64,000 bases of DNA from RYN-230 sp963717125 (GCA_963717125.1 CAVQVG010000001.1:66746-130745); one strand, 5' to 3'; positions 36,062 through 45,114 are shown, counted from the stretch's first letter. Program-made: numbers and translations. The notes: generated from the sequence alone by a model not told the origin.

Positions 36062-37714
36062 GTGAGTGGATTACCAGTGAGAATGCCTGCCGCCAAGTCG
36101 CAGACATCGCCAGCGCAACCCGGTCCTGACCGTCGCTGGACGCGGTCCGGCCAGGTGAACGCCGCCATCGTGGTGATCACCCTGCTGGCTATCGGGCTGC
36201 GGCTGTACCAGCTGACCCGGCCGCAGTACCTGCTCGGCGTGACCGAGTACGACGACGGCACCGACTTCGGCAGCGCGGTCCTGCTCATCCACGGCTACCT
36301 GCCGTACCGCGACTTCATCATCGTGCAGCCGCCGGGGATCACCCTGCTGATGGCCCCGGTGGCGGCGGCGACCAAGGCGCTGGGCACCGCGTGGGGGATG
36401 GGGGTGGGCCGGATCCTGACCGCGGTGGCCGGCGGCGTCGGGGCCGGGCTGACCGGCCTGCTGGTCCGGCACCGCGGGCTGCTCGCCGTCATCCTGGCCA
36501 GCGGGATCGTGGCCGTCTACCCGGCCAGCGTGCAGGCCGCGCATACCGTGCTGCTGGAGCCGTGGCTAGTGCTGTTCTGCCTGCTCGGCGCCCTGGCTGT
36601 GTTCGACGGCGACCAGCTGGCCAGCAGCCGCCGGCTGGTCTGGGGCGGCCTCGCGTTCGGCTTCGCCGGCGCGGTCAAGGTGTGGGCCATCCTGCCGGTC
36701 CTGGTCATCCTGGTGCTGGCCGCGCGGCAGCCGCGGCGGGCGCTCGGCTTCGCGGCCGGGGTGGCGGTCGGCTTCGTGGTCCCGGTGCTGCCATTCGCGG
36801 CGCTGGCCCCGCGGACCTTCTACAACAGCGTGGTGCTGGCCCAACTGGTCCGGGTGGACGTGGTCCGGGTCACGCTGTCCTACCGGCTGCACCAGATGAC
36901 CGGGCTGACCGACTTCTCCAGCCTGGGCCCGGTCCCGCTGACCATCGTCACAGTGGCGATCATCGTCCTGATCGTGGGGTGCGCCGTCGCCGCCACCCGG
37001 CGCTCCGGGCAGTGGCCGCTGCCGCTGGAGCAGTTCGGCTACGCGGCGACCGTGCTGACCATCATCGCGTTCCTCTGGCCCGCGGACTTCTACTACCACT
37101 ACGCCGGCTTCCTGGCGCCGTTCCTGGCCCTGGCCATCGCCCTGCCGGTGGCCCGGCTGGTGGCCACGTTCGGGCCCGCCACCCGGCCAGGCCAGACGGC
37201 GGCCGGCGCCCCGCGCCGGGTCACCGGCTGGCTGAGCCGGTACGCCGCGGCCACGGCGTCGGTGATCATCGTGATCCTGGCCGTCATTCAGGTCGGCTTC
37301 GAGACCAGCCTGCAGCCGCCGCTGGCGCCGACCACACCCGGGCTGACCGGCACCATCATCAGCCAGGCCGAGCGGGTCATCCCGCCCGGCGCGTGCGTGC
37401 TGGCCGACCAGGCGTCCTACGCCATCGCGGCGAACCGGTTCGGCTCGTCGCGGCCCGGCTGCGTGCCCCTGGTGGACGGGGTCGGCAGCGACTACTCGCT
37501 GTCCCAGGGGCGGAACGCGGCCAGCGGCGCGCAGCGGGTGCCCGCGGTGCGCGCGCTGTGGCTGTCCGCGTTGCGCGGCGCGCAGTACGTGTGGCTGTCG
37601 CCGCTGTCCTACAAGCGGATCCCGTGGACGGCGCGGGACATCACGGTGTACTTCGACCAGCACTTCGTGCCCGCGCCCGGCGGCCCGTTCGGCCTGTACG
37701 TCCGCAAGAGCTGA
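36062..37714 (+). CDS. Polytopic GT-C-like glycosyltransferase
   Basis: About 550 residues with at least ten membrane helices. The first periplasmic loop carries VTEYDDGTDFGSAVLL and YLPYRDFIIVQPPG, the acidic motif pattern of GT-C enzymes that use lipid-linked sugars (ArnT/GT39/GT87-like). The C-terminal about 130 residues form an extracytoplasmic domain. It probably adds sugars to a cell-envelope lipid or protein. The start is uncertain: GTG 36062 has CGGAG about 10 nt upstream, while ATG 36083 would shorten it by seven residues. It is divergent from the MBL gene. Confidence 0.75.
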   Translation: MSGLPVRMPAAKSQTSPAQPGPDRRWTRSGQVNAAIVVITLLAIGLRLYQLTRPQYLLGVTEYDDGTDFGSAVLLIHGYLPYRDFIIVQPPGITLLMAPVAAATKALGTAWGMGVGRILTAVAGGVGAGLTGLLVRHRGLLAVILASGIVAVYPASVQAAHTVLLEPWLVLFCLLGALAVFDGDQLASSRRLVWGGLAFGFAGAVKVWAILPVLVILVLAARQPRRALGFAAGVAVGFVVPVLPFAALAPRTFYNSVVLAQLVRVDVVRVTLSYRLHQMTGLTDFSSLGPVPLTIVTVAIIVLIVGCAVAATRRSGQWPLPLEQFGYAATVLTIIAFLWPADFYYHYAGFLAPFLALAIALPVARLVATFGPATRPGQTAAGAPRRVTGWLSRYAAATASVIIVILAVIQVGFETSLQPPLAPTTPGLTGTIISQAERVIPPGACVLADQASYAIAANRFGSSRPGCVPLVDGVGSDYSLSQGRNAASGAQRVPAVRALWLSALRGAQYVWLSPLSYKRIPWTARDITVYFDQHFVPAPGGPFGLYVRKS

Positions 37715-37890
37715 ACCAGCCTCAGCCCGCCGCCGGCTGGACTGCCGCGCCGAAGGGGGCGCGCCGCCGACTGGACAGTGAAGGGGGAATGGGGAGGTGG
37801 GCGGGGAGGGAGCGAGGAACGAGCGACCGAGCGACGAGGGAAGTCGGCGGGCAAAGCGCCCCCGGAGGCGCAAAGAGATACTGCCGCGTC

Positions 37891-39205
37891 TCAGCCAGCC
37901 GCGAAGCGGCGCAGCACCAGGCCGGTGCGCGGCTTGGGCGCGAACGAGGTGGACTTGCGCGGCAGCCGCTCACCCGCCGCGGCCGCCTCGTACACGTCCG
38001 CCGTGGTCAGCGGGTTGACCAGCACGGCGGTGCCGCCGGCCTGGCCCGCCAGGGCCACCGCGCGGGCCGCGTCGTGGTGCACCACCTGCACGGTGCGCTC
38101 GTCGTCGGTGATCTGCCACAGGTCACCGATCAGGAGCTGCTGCAAGGCGGCGCTGGACAGCCGGCGCCAGGCCGCGGACTTGCCAGCCGGCATGGCCGCC
38201 TCGAGCTGGACCGGATCGGGGTCGGTGAGCAGGTGCAACTGGCCCCGGCCGGCCGACCAGGAACGCGGTGCCGTCCCGGCCGGCCGCGGCCAGGTCGTCC
38301 AGCGCGGCGGGCAGGCCCGCCGGGCCGCCGGGCAGCGGCCGGACGGTGAACGCGGCCTTGGCCCGCTCCACCGCCTCGCCCGGGTCCAGCCCGGGGATGA
38401 CCCGGTGGATGGCGCCGATCGTGGGCGGGAACGAGGTGTGGTCCACCAGCAGGGCCAGGCCGTAGTCCCACGGGCCGGGACCGTCCCCGGCCGCCCGCCG
38501 CTCGGCCTGCAGCTGCAGGTAGGCGGCGTACCGGTGGTTGCCGTCGGCGATCAGGGCCTGCCGCGGGGCCAGGTCGGCGGCGATGGCCGCGTGCGCCGCC
38601 GGGTCGGTCAGCGCCCACAGCGTGTGCTCGATGCCGTCGCTCGTCCGCGCGCTGAGCACGGGCTGGCTGGCCGTGGCCGCCTCGGCGGACAGCCGGGCCG
38701 TGACGGTGTCCGGGCCGCCGTCGTAGAGCAGGAAGATCGGCTCCAGGTTGGCCTGGGTGGCCTCCATGAGCTGGCGGCGGCCGAGCACCGGCCCGGGCAT
38801 CACGTCCTCGTGCGGCAGCACGATCCGCGCCTCCGCCGGGGCCAGCCGGACCGCGCCGATCAGCCCGCGCTGCAGCACGCCGTCGCCGCCCGGCCCGGGC
38901 CGGGCCAGCCGCTGCTGGTACAGGTACAGCGCGGGCTGGTCCTCCGTGGCCAGGATGCCCTCGGCCAGCCAGTCGCGGAGCAGCCGGGCGGCCTCCTGGT
39001 ACTCCGCTCCGGGCTGGCCCGGAACCGGCCGGGGCAGGATGAGCCGGACCACGTTGTGCGGGTCGGCGTCGCGCAGATGCTGAGCGCTGTCCTGACCGAT
39101 GACGTCGTACGGTGGAGAGGTGACCTCTGCGAGTCCGGTCACCCTTGGCTGGGCATAACGGACACCACGGAAGGGCGTGAGCGCGAGCCCGGCTGGGCCC
39201 GGCAC
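37891..39205 (-). pseudogene. DUF1015 family protein, frame broken by a 1-nt insertion
   Basis: DUF1015 proteins are conserved, uncharacterised and possibly kinase- or hydrolase-like. The first part (39205 down to about 38243) has LTPFRGVRYAQPRVTGLAEVTSPPYDVI, HNVVRLILPRP, IADGNHRYAAYL and YGLALLVDH. Then the frame slips, and the C-terminal part (HLLTDPDPVQLEAAMP to RFAAG) continues one base over. Removing one C from GGGGCC near 38243 restores PGQLHLLTDPDP. GTG 39205 has GAGGA upstream. A sequencing error is as likely as a real lesion. It starts 35 bp from the divergent TPR gene. Confidence 0.85.
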
Positions 39206-39240
39206 GGCTGGTTCCTCGCCGGACGGAAGGATCTGCACAT

Positions 39241-39771
39241 ATGTCAGAAGCACCGCTGGGCGGCCAGGATTCCCGCCCGGAGGAAAATCCGCCTGCGCCC
39301 GGCGACAATCCGGCCCCGCATGGTGACGCGTACACGTGGTACCGGCGGGGCCTCGAACTACTGGGCCGGGGCAGCGCGGCCGCGGCCGCGCAACTGCTGG
39401 AGCGGGCCGCCGAGGCCGAGCCGGGCGCGCGGAGCGTGCTCGAGGCGCTCGGCCGAGCCCAGTTCGACACCCGGCGATACGCGGACGCGGCGCAGACATT
39501 CCGGCAGATCGTGGAGGCCAGCCCGACCGACGACTACGCCCAATTCGGGCTCGGCCTGGCGCTGGCCCGGAGCGGCGACCCGGGCGCGGCGGCCGAGCAC
39601 CTGGCGCTGGCCGCGGCTATGCGGCCGGAATTGCGGCACTACACCGACGCGCTGCAGGGCGTCCGGGCTACGCTGCGGGCCAGGTCGGGGGCTGGCGAGA
39701 CGCGGGCCAGGTCGGACGCGGGCAGCGAGACGGGGCGCGGGCGGCCGGACGAAACGAAGGGTCTCCTGTGA
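39241..39771 (+). CDS. Small TPR protein
   Basis: 176 residues. A disordered start (to about 28) is followed by three TPR-like helical pairs: AYTWYRRGLELLGRGSAAAAAQLLERAAEAEPG, SVLEALGRAQFDTRRYADAAQTFRQIVEASP and DYAQFGLGLALARSGDPGAAAEHLALAAAMRP. TPRs bind partner proteins. Its stop overlaps the HAD gene start (GTGA), matching the TPR-HAD pair kept after tyrS in actinobacteria. AAGGA lies before the ATG. Confidence 0.85.
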   Translation: MSEAPLGGQDSRPEENPPAPGDNPAPHGDAYTWYRRGLELLGRGSAAAAAQLLERAAEAEPGARSVLEALGRAQFDTRRYADAAQTFRQIVEASPTDDYAQFGLGLALARSGDPGAAAEHLALAAAMRPELRHYTDALQGVRATLRARSGAGETRARSDAGSETGRGRPDETKGLL

Positions 39772-40919
39772 CTGCTGAGCGTGCCGGGGCTGATGTTCCT
39801 ACCGAGGAGACCGGCGAGGCCGGGGAGACCGGGCAGGCCGGGGAGACCGGGGAGACCGGCGAGGCCGGCGAGACCGGGCAGGCCGGGGAGACCGGACTGG
39901 CCAGCTTGCTGCGCGGCTCCCCGCAGCCGCTCAGCCAGCGCTACGACGTGGCCCTGCTCGACCTCGACGGGGTGGTCTACCTGGGACCCAGCGCGGTGCC
40001 CGGGGCCCCGGAGGCGCTGGCCAAGGCGGCCGGGACCGGGATGCGGCTGGCGTTCGTGACCAACAACTCCTCGCGCACCCCGGCCGCCATCGCCGCGCAG
40101 CTGGCCGGGTTCGGCGTCCCGGCCGCGGCCGGCGAGGTGATCACCTCCGCCCAGGCCGCGGCGACGCTGCTGGCGGACCGGCTGGAACCCGGCGCCGCCG
40201 TCCTGGTCGTCGGCGGCACCGGGCTGCGGGTGGCGGTGCGGGAACGCGGGTTCCGCCCGGTCAGCACCGCGCTGGACCGGCCCGCCGCGGTGGTGCAGGG
40301 CTTCGCGCCCGGGATCAGCTACGCCCTGCTCTGTGAGGGCGAACTGGCCGTGCGGGCCGGCGCCTGGTACGTGGCGTCCAACGCCGACGCCACCATGCCG
40401 ACCACCCGCGGCATCCAGCCCGGCAACGGCGCGCTGTGCCAGGTGATCGCGTACGCCACCGGGCAGCAGCCGGTCGTCGCGGGCAAGCCGGAGCCGCCGC
40501 TGCACGCCGAGGCCGTCGCCCGGACCGGGGCGCAGCGCCCGCTGGTGGTCGGCGACCGGCTGGACACCGACATCGAGGGCGCGGTCCGGGTCGGCGCGGC
40601 CAGCCTGCTCGTGCTCACCGGCGTCAGCCTGCAGGCCGACGCGGTACTGGCCCGGCCCGCCCAGCGGCCCAGCTACCTGGCGGCCGACCTGGCCGGCCTG
40701 CTCGAGCCGCATCCGGCGGTGACCAGCCGCCAAGGAGCGTTCTGCTGCGAAGGATGGCGGGCGCACGGCGGTCACGGAGGCACGGAGCTGAGCCTCGACG
40801 GCGCGGGGGACCCGGTGGACGGGCTGCGCGCGCTGTGCGCCGCCGCGTGGTCGCTGGACCAGGTCAGCGGCGAGATGATCCGGCCCGCGCTGGCCGCGCT
40901 CGGCCCGCTGGCGCGCTGA
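39768..40919 (+). CDS. HAD-superfamily phosphatase (NagD/PGP-like, class IIA)
   Basis: 383 residues. HAD motif I is ALLDLDGVVYLG, motif II FVTNNSSRTP, the Lys motif AGKPEPPLH, and motif IV VVGDRLDTDIEGA. A class IIA cap lies between motifs II and III. Family members dephosphorylate p-nitrophenyl phosphate, phosphoglycolate, glycerol 3-phosphate or similar. Residues about 13-45 are short Gly-Glu-Thr-Gly-Glu/Gln-Ala repeats encoded by a minisatellite, an unusual acidic leader. The C-terminal about 50 residues form an extra helical piece. GTG start coupled to the TPR gene. Confidence 0.9.
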   Translation: MTAERAGADVPTEETGEAGETGQAGETGETGEAGETGQAGETGLASLLRGSPQPLSQRYDVALLDLDGVVYLGPSAVPGAPEALAKAAGTGMRLAFVTNNSSRTPAAIAAQLAGFGVPAAAGEVITSAQAAATLLADRLEPGAAVLVVGGTGLRVAVRERGFRPVSTALDRPAAVVQGFAPGISYALLCEGELAVRAGAWYVASNADATMPTTRGIQPGNGALCQVIAYATGQQPVVAGKPEPPLHAEAVARTGAQRPLVVGDRLDTDIEGAVRVGAASLLVLTGVSLQADAVLARPAQRPSYLAADLAGLLEPHPAVTSRQGAFCCEGWRAHGGHGGTELSLDGAGDPVDGLRALCAAAWSLDQVSGEMIRPALAALGPLAR

Positions 40920-40989
40920 GCGTCACCGGCCCGGAGTAGGCCGGGCATCCACCTACGGTCGCACGTAGATCGCCTTCACGGCCGATGTG

Positions 40990-41003
40990 CCGGACCGGTC
41001 CGG
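40990..41003. promoter_or_regulatory. 14-bp palindrome upstream of the ABC exporter
   Basis: CCGGACCGGTCCGG is a perfect palindrome 66 bp before the ATPase ATG. A CTACG/CGTAG inverted repeat lies a little upstream (about 40953-40968). Possible operator for the ABC genes; the G/C-only content makes chance occurrence plausible. Confidence 0.3.
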
Positions 41004-41068
41004 TCCGGAAGACTTGCTGTGCATAAGGCAGGCGGGCAGTGGGCCCGGGCCGACGAAGGGACACATCA

Positions 41069-42030
41069 ATGATTGAGGCACGGGGCCTCACCAAACGCTA
41101 CGGGGACAAGGTGGCGGTGGACCACCTCTCGTTCACCGTGGAGCCGGGCCGGATCACCGGCTTCCTCGGCCCCAACGGAGCGGGCAAGACCACCACGATG
41201 CGGCTCATCCTCGGGCTCGACTTCCCGACGGACGGCCGGGTCACCGTGCACGGCAAGGAGTTCCGCCGGCTCGCCCACCCGATGCGCGAAGTCGGTGCGC
41301 TGCTCGACGCCAAGGCCGTGCACGGCGGCCGGAGCGCGTACAACCACCTGCTCTGCCTGGCCCAGACGAACAACCTGCCCGCCCGCCGGGTGGGCGAGGT
41401 GCTCGAACTGGTCGGGCTGAGCGAGGTGGCCAGGAAGCGGTCGAAGGGGTTCTCCCTGGGCATGGGGCAGCGCCTCGGCATCGCCGCCGCGCTGCTCGGC
41501 GACCCGGCCATCCTGATGTTCGACGAGCCGGTCAACGGGCTGGACCCGGAAGGCATCCTGTGGATCAGGAACCTGATGAAGGCGCTGGCCGCGGAAGGCC
41601 GCACCATCTTCGTGTCCTCCCACCTGATGTCCGAGATGGAGAACACCGCCGACCACCTGCTGGTGATCGGCCGCGGCAAGCTGATCGCCGACTGCACGGT
41701 GACCGAGTTCATCGCGCGCAACTCGGTGCAGGCGGTGCGGGTCCGCACCCCGCAGCGGGAGGCGCTGGCCAGCGCGGTCGCGCTGGCGGGCGGCAGGACC
41801 CTGGACGGCGCCGACGGCGCGATCGTGGTGCAGGGGCTGGCCGCCGAGCAGATCGGCGACCTGGCCTACGACAAGGCGATCCGGCTGCACGAGCTGGCGC
41901 CCACCCAGGCCTCGCTGGAAGAGGCGTTCATGGAGCTGACCGCGTCCAGCGTGGAGTTCCGGGCCGGTACCCCGGGGCCGAGCCGGCCGTGCGTTCGGCG
42001 GAGCCGGTGGGCTCGGGAGAGGTGGCTTGA
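41069..42030 (+). CDS. ABC exporter ATP-binding subunit (3' end frameshifted)
   Basis: Drives a two-component ABC-2 exporter. It has Walker A GPNGAGKTTTM, Q-loop region, signature SLGMGQRLGIA, Walker B ILMFDEPVNGLDPEG and switch His in VSSHLMSEME. The expected end of the ATPase (VGSGEVA and TGA at 42028-42030) is one base out of frame: one G is missing in the run near 41980, so as written the frame fuses into the permease. Without the deletion the ATPase stops 1 nt before the permease ATG. The substrate is unknown; such pairs often give antibiotic self-protection. Confidence 0.9.
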
Positions 42031-42031
42031 C

Positions 42032-42859
42032 ATGGCAGTGACGGCACAGGTCCCGGCGGGGGCTCACGCGGCCCTGGACGGGCCCGGCGCCCCAGCCGGC
42101 CTCGGCGGCGCGCTGCGCTCCGAGTTCACCAAGATCCGCTCGGTCCGGTCCACCTACTGGACGCTGTTCGCCATGGTGGTCGTCACCATCGGCATCGGCG
42201 CGCTGGCCTGCGTGGCCGCGGTGTCCCACGGCGGGCACGGGCCGGGCTTCGACGCGACCCAGCACAGCCTGATCGGCCTGGTCCTCGGCCAGCTGATCAT
42301 CGTGGTGCTCGGCGCGCTGGCCATCACCTCGGAGTACTCCACCGGGATGATCCGCACCTCGCTGTCCGTGCAGCCCCGGCGGGGCACCGTGCTGGCCGCC
42401 AAGGGCATCGTGTTCACCCTGGTCAGCCTCGTCAGCGGGCTGGTCGCGTCGTTCGCCTCGTTCTTCATCGGGCAGGCCATCCTGTCCTCCAAGCAGCTGA
42501 ACGTGAGCCTCGGCGAGCCGAACGTGCTGCGTGCGGTGATCGGCGGCGGCCTGTTCCTGGCCGTCTGCGGCATGCTGGCGTTCGGTCTCGGCACCCTGAT
42601 GCGGCACACCGCGGCGGCCATCACCGCGTCCATCGGCCTGCTGTTCGTGCTGTTCGTGCTGGTCAACTTCCTGCCGCAGGACTGGCAGAACCACGTGGAC
42701 AAGTGGATCCCATTCAACGCGGGCAGCCAGATCTGGACCACGGTCAACCAGCCGGGCACCCACTTGTTCTCCGCCTGGACCGGGTTCGCCGTGTTCCTCG
42801 GCTACGCGGTGATCGCGATCATCGCCGGCGCGGTCGTGTTCCTGCGCCGCGACGCGTAG
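42032..42859 (+). CDS. ABC-2 type exporter permease
   Basis: A 275-residue ABC-2 permease with six membrane helices: TYWTLFAMVVVTIGIGALA, GLVLGQLIIVVLGALAI followed by TSEYSTGMIRTSL (the typical coupling stretch), and hydrophobic segments to the end (GYAVIAIIAGAVVFLRR). It starts at ATG 42032, directly after the intended ATPase stop, with GGAGAGG upstream. As sequenced it is in frame with the ATPase, giving an apparent 606-residue fusion that I think is an artefact of a single-base loss. Confidence 0.88.
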   Translation: MAVTAQVPAGAHAALDGPGAPAGLGGALRSEFTKIRSVRSTYWTLFAMVVVTIGIGALACVAAVSHGGHGPGFDATQHSLIGLVLGQLIIVVLGALAITSEYSTGMIRTSLSVQPRRGTVLAAKGIVFTLVSLVSGLVASFASFFIGQAILSSKQLNVSLGEPNVLRAVIGGGLFLAVCGMLAFGLGTLMRHTAAAITASIGLLFVLFVLVNFLPQDWQNHVDKWIPFNAGSQIWTTVNQPGTHLFSAWTGFAVFLGYAVIAIIAGAVVFLRRDA

Positions 42860-42941
42860 GACCGTGCGGCGCGGGGGACAGCGCCGCACCCACGTGCCTG
42901 GTGGCTGCCGGGGCGGCCACCAGGCACGTACGCGTCCGCCA

Positions 42942-43718
42942 TTACCGCTGGCAGCTTGGGCACCAGAAGGTGACCCGCGCCTCGGCGCCCGGGCCCTGGT
43001 CGGCCCGGCTGATGATGGTCCCGCAGCGGCGGCACTGGAGGCCGCCCCGGCCGTACACCCAGTGCTCCGCGCCGCGCCGGGCCAGGCCGGTGGTGACGTG
43101 GCCGATCCGGTTCTTGTTCGCGTCGAGCAGCCGGTGCGCCAGGTCCACCAGCGCGTCCACGCCGGCCACCGAGCCGACCTCCCGCCGCGGCTGGATGCCA
43201 CGCAGGAACAGCACCTCGGACTTGTACACGTTGCCGATGCCGGCCAGGTTGCGCTGGTCGAGCAGCGCGTCGCCGATCGGCCGGCCGGGGTCGGCCCGCA
43301 GCCGGCGGACCGCCTCGCCGGGGTCCCAGTCCGGGCCGAGCAGGTCCGGGCCGAGGTGCCCGACCACCTCGGCCTCCCGGGCGGTGCGCAGCACCTCGAC
43401 GAGGCCGAGCTGGTAGCCGATGGCCTGCCAGGTGTCGTTGCCCAGCACCAGCCGGATCCGGTGCCCGCCGGCCTGCCGCTCGCTGGCCGGGCGCACCCGC
43501 CAGGCGCCGTCCATCTTCAGGTGGGTGTGCACGGTGACCCCGCCCTCGACCCGGGTCAGCAGGTGCTTGCCGCGCGCCAGCGACTCGGTGACCTGGCGCC
43601 CGGTCAGGTCGGTGGTGGCGTACCGCGGCACCCGGAAGTCGGTGCGGGTGAGCTGACGGCCACCCAGCGCCTCGCCGAGCCGCCGCGCCGCATACCAGAC
43701 CGTGTCCCCCTCCGGCAC
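42942..43718 (-). CDS. DNA glycosylase/AP lyase Nei (endonuclease VIII-like)
   Basis: A 258-residue Fpg/Nei enzyme excising oxidised bases. The start codon GTG 43718 yields the obligatory N-terminal Pro-Glu (PEGDTVWYAARRL); Pro2 is the Schiff-base nucleophile. HLKMDGAWRVR, LDQRNLAGIGNVYKSEVLF (helix-two-turn-helix) and the C-terminal zinc finger CRRCGTIISRADQGP...CPSCQR are intact. PEGDT rather than PELPE marks the Nei branch common in actinobacteria. GAAGGGGGG precedes the start. It is divergent from the AbiEi-like gene. Confidence 0.94.
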   Translation of the reverse strand: MPEGDTVWYAARRLGEALGGRQLTRTDFRVPRYATTDLTGRQVTESLARGKHLLTRVEGGVTVHTHLKMDGAWRVRPASERQAGGHRIRLVLGNDTWQAIGYQLGLVEVLRTAREAEVVGHLGPDLLGPDWDPGEAVRRLRADPGRPIGDALLDQRNLAGIGNVYKSEVLFLRGIQPRREVGSVAGVDALVDLAHRLLDANKNRIGHVTTGLARRGAEHWVYGRGGLQCRRCGTIISRADQGPGAEARVTFWCPSCQR

Positions 43719-43836
43719 GAGCTCGGCCCCCCTTCTCCCGCGCCCCAGTATGCCCCCGCCCCACAGGCCCTCCGCGCCGCGGGCCCTCCGCCCCGCCGCG
43801 GGGTGGCGCGGCACACCTCCAAGTGCATGGCTGATG

Positions 43837-43878
43837 CATTCATGCACACCGGTGTGCAGCAAAGATTCATTCATGCAC
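43837..43878. promoter_or_regulatory. Operator-like repeats between nei and the AbiEi/VSR-like gene
   Basis: CATTCATGCAC occurs twice in direct orientation (43837-43847 and 43868-43878, 31 bp apart, about three helical turns). The 16-bp perfect palindrome TGCACACCGGTGTGCA (43843-43858) overlaps the first copy. GTGCATG lies just upstream (43823). The density of repeats in a divergent promoter region suggests binding by a dimeric regulator. Confidence 0.5.
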
Positions 43879-43986
43879 TGCCTAACGCCGGCTGGTGGCC
43901 AGTGAGTGAAAGATGCGTGTAGTGGTGCGGGCGGGCTCGACCGGAGTTCCCCCGGAAGTGTCGGAAGCGGCAGGCACGATGGGCAG

Positions 43987-44715
43987 GTGGCCAAGACAGT
44001 CAGGCTCGATGAAGACGCGCTGCAGGGGCGGCTCGCCGCGCAGCACGGGGTCATCTCCCGGGCGCAGGCCGCGGCGTGCGGGATGACGCCGGGCACACTG
44101 CGCCACCGGGTGCGCCCGGGCGGGCCGTGGCGGACCCTGCTGCCCGGCGTGTACCTCGCCAACACCGGCACGCCCGGCCGGGCCCAGCTCGACATGGCGG
44201 CCCTGCTGCACGCGGGCCGCGGCGGCGTGATCAGCGGGCTGGCCGCCTTATCCAGGCACGGCGTCCGCACGCCGCGCACGGACGTGGAGCTCACCGCGGG
44301 CCCGGTACGCGGTTCGGCGCTGCTCCGCCACGCCCTGGCCGAAGTGACCGCAGGTGCCCGGTCGGTGGCTGAGGGCGACTTCCTGCTGCTGATCAAGCGT
44401 GCCCGGTTGCCCGAGCCGATGCTCAACGCCCGGCTGTTCGCGGGGGAGACGTTCATCGCCGCGCCGGACTGCTGGTGGCCGCGGGCCGGGCTGGCCGCCG
44501 AGGTGGACTCCCGGGAGTGGCACCTGTCGCCCGGCGACTGGGCGCGGACGCTGGCCCGGCACCGGCGGATGACCGGATACGGCATCACCGTCCTGCACGT
44601 CACCCCAGGTCAGATCGTCCGCGACCCGAAAGGAGTGGTCGGGGATCTGGCTGCCGCGCTGGCCGCGTGCCGGGGTCGGCCGACCCTGCCGATCACGGCC
44701 CGCCCGGCCCGCTGA
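43987..44715 (+). CDS. AbiEi-like antitoxin-domain / VSR-like (DUF559-type) protein
   Basis: 242 residues. The N-terminal winged-helix AbiEi-type domain (about 8-60: LAAQHGVISRAQAAACGMTPGTLRHRV, then PWRTLLPGVYL) is followed by a middle region with AALSRHGVR. The C-terminal PD-(D/E)XK-like fold (AAEVDSREWHLSPGDWARTLARHRRMTGYGITVLHV) resembles VSR/DUF559 nucleases. Such proteins are frequent, orphan and uncharacterised in actinobacteria. No AbiEii toxin gene is adjacent, so a toxin-antitoxin role is not supported here. GTG 43987 is preceded by GGGCAG. Confidence 0.75.
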   Translation: MAKTVRLDEDALQGRLAAQHGVISRAQAAACGMTPGTLRHRVRPGGPWRTLLPGVYLANTGTPGRAQLDMAALLHAGRGGVISGLAALSRHGVRTPRTDVELTAGPVRGSALLRHALAEVTAGARSVAEGDFLLLIKRARLPEPMLNARLFAGETFIAAPDCWWPRAGLAAEVDSREWHLSPGDWARTLARHRRMTGYGITVLHVTPGQIVRDPKGVVGDLAAALAACRGRPTLPITARPAR

Positions 44716-44769
44716 CCCGGCTCACCCCCATTCCGCTGCCTAACGCCCTTTCCGGCGGCTGGGGCACGA

Positions 44770-45114
44770 TCAGAGCAGTTTGCGGAGGCGGAGGAGGTCG
44801 CTCAGGCTGGCCTCGACCTTGACCCGGCCGGCGAGCCAGGCGCGGGCGAACCGGCGCGGGTCCGCGGCGATCGCGATCAGTTCGTCGCTCTGGGTGCGGA
44901 ACCGGATGTTGGCCGGTTCCGCGCCGGCCGGTGCCTCGGTGACCGGGCCGGCCCCCTCCTGGCCGAGTTGGCTGACGAAGGTGACGCCGAGATCGGTCAC
45001 CGTGACGCTCATCGACCGGTCGGCCAGGTTCGCGGCCCGCGCGTCCGCGTCCAGGTCGGAGATCCGGCCGGCCAGCGTCTCCAGCGCCTTACGGCTTTCC
45101 TCGACTGTCGCCAT
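44770..45114 (-). CDS. SCP2 sterol-binding domain-like protein
   Basis: 114 residues with an SCP2-type fold pattern: N-terminal helix, strands RSMSVTVTDLG and TFVSQLGQEG, then IRFRTQSDELIAIAADPRRFARAWLAGRVKVEASLSDLLRL, the classic SCP2 end. SCP2 domains bind lipids or coenzyme A-linked substrates. Small SCP2-like genes sit in this tyrS-recN region in actinobacteria. The ligand is unknown. Confidence 0.75.
   Translation of the reverse strand: MATVEESRKALETLAGRISDLDADARAANLADRSMSVTVTDLGVTFVSQLGQEGAGPVTEAPAGAEPANIRFRTQSDELIAIAADPRRFARAWLAGRVKVEASLSDLLRLRKLL

Noticed and set aside
41039..42859. Natural single-chain ABC transporter
   Set aside because: The joining residues look out of frame, and one added base yields the usual separate ATPase and permease with a proper RBS.
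43987..44715. AbiE type IV toxin-antitoxin system
   Set aside because: Only the AbiEi-like domain is present; no AbiEii nucleotidyltransferase gene is adjacent.
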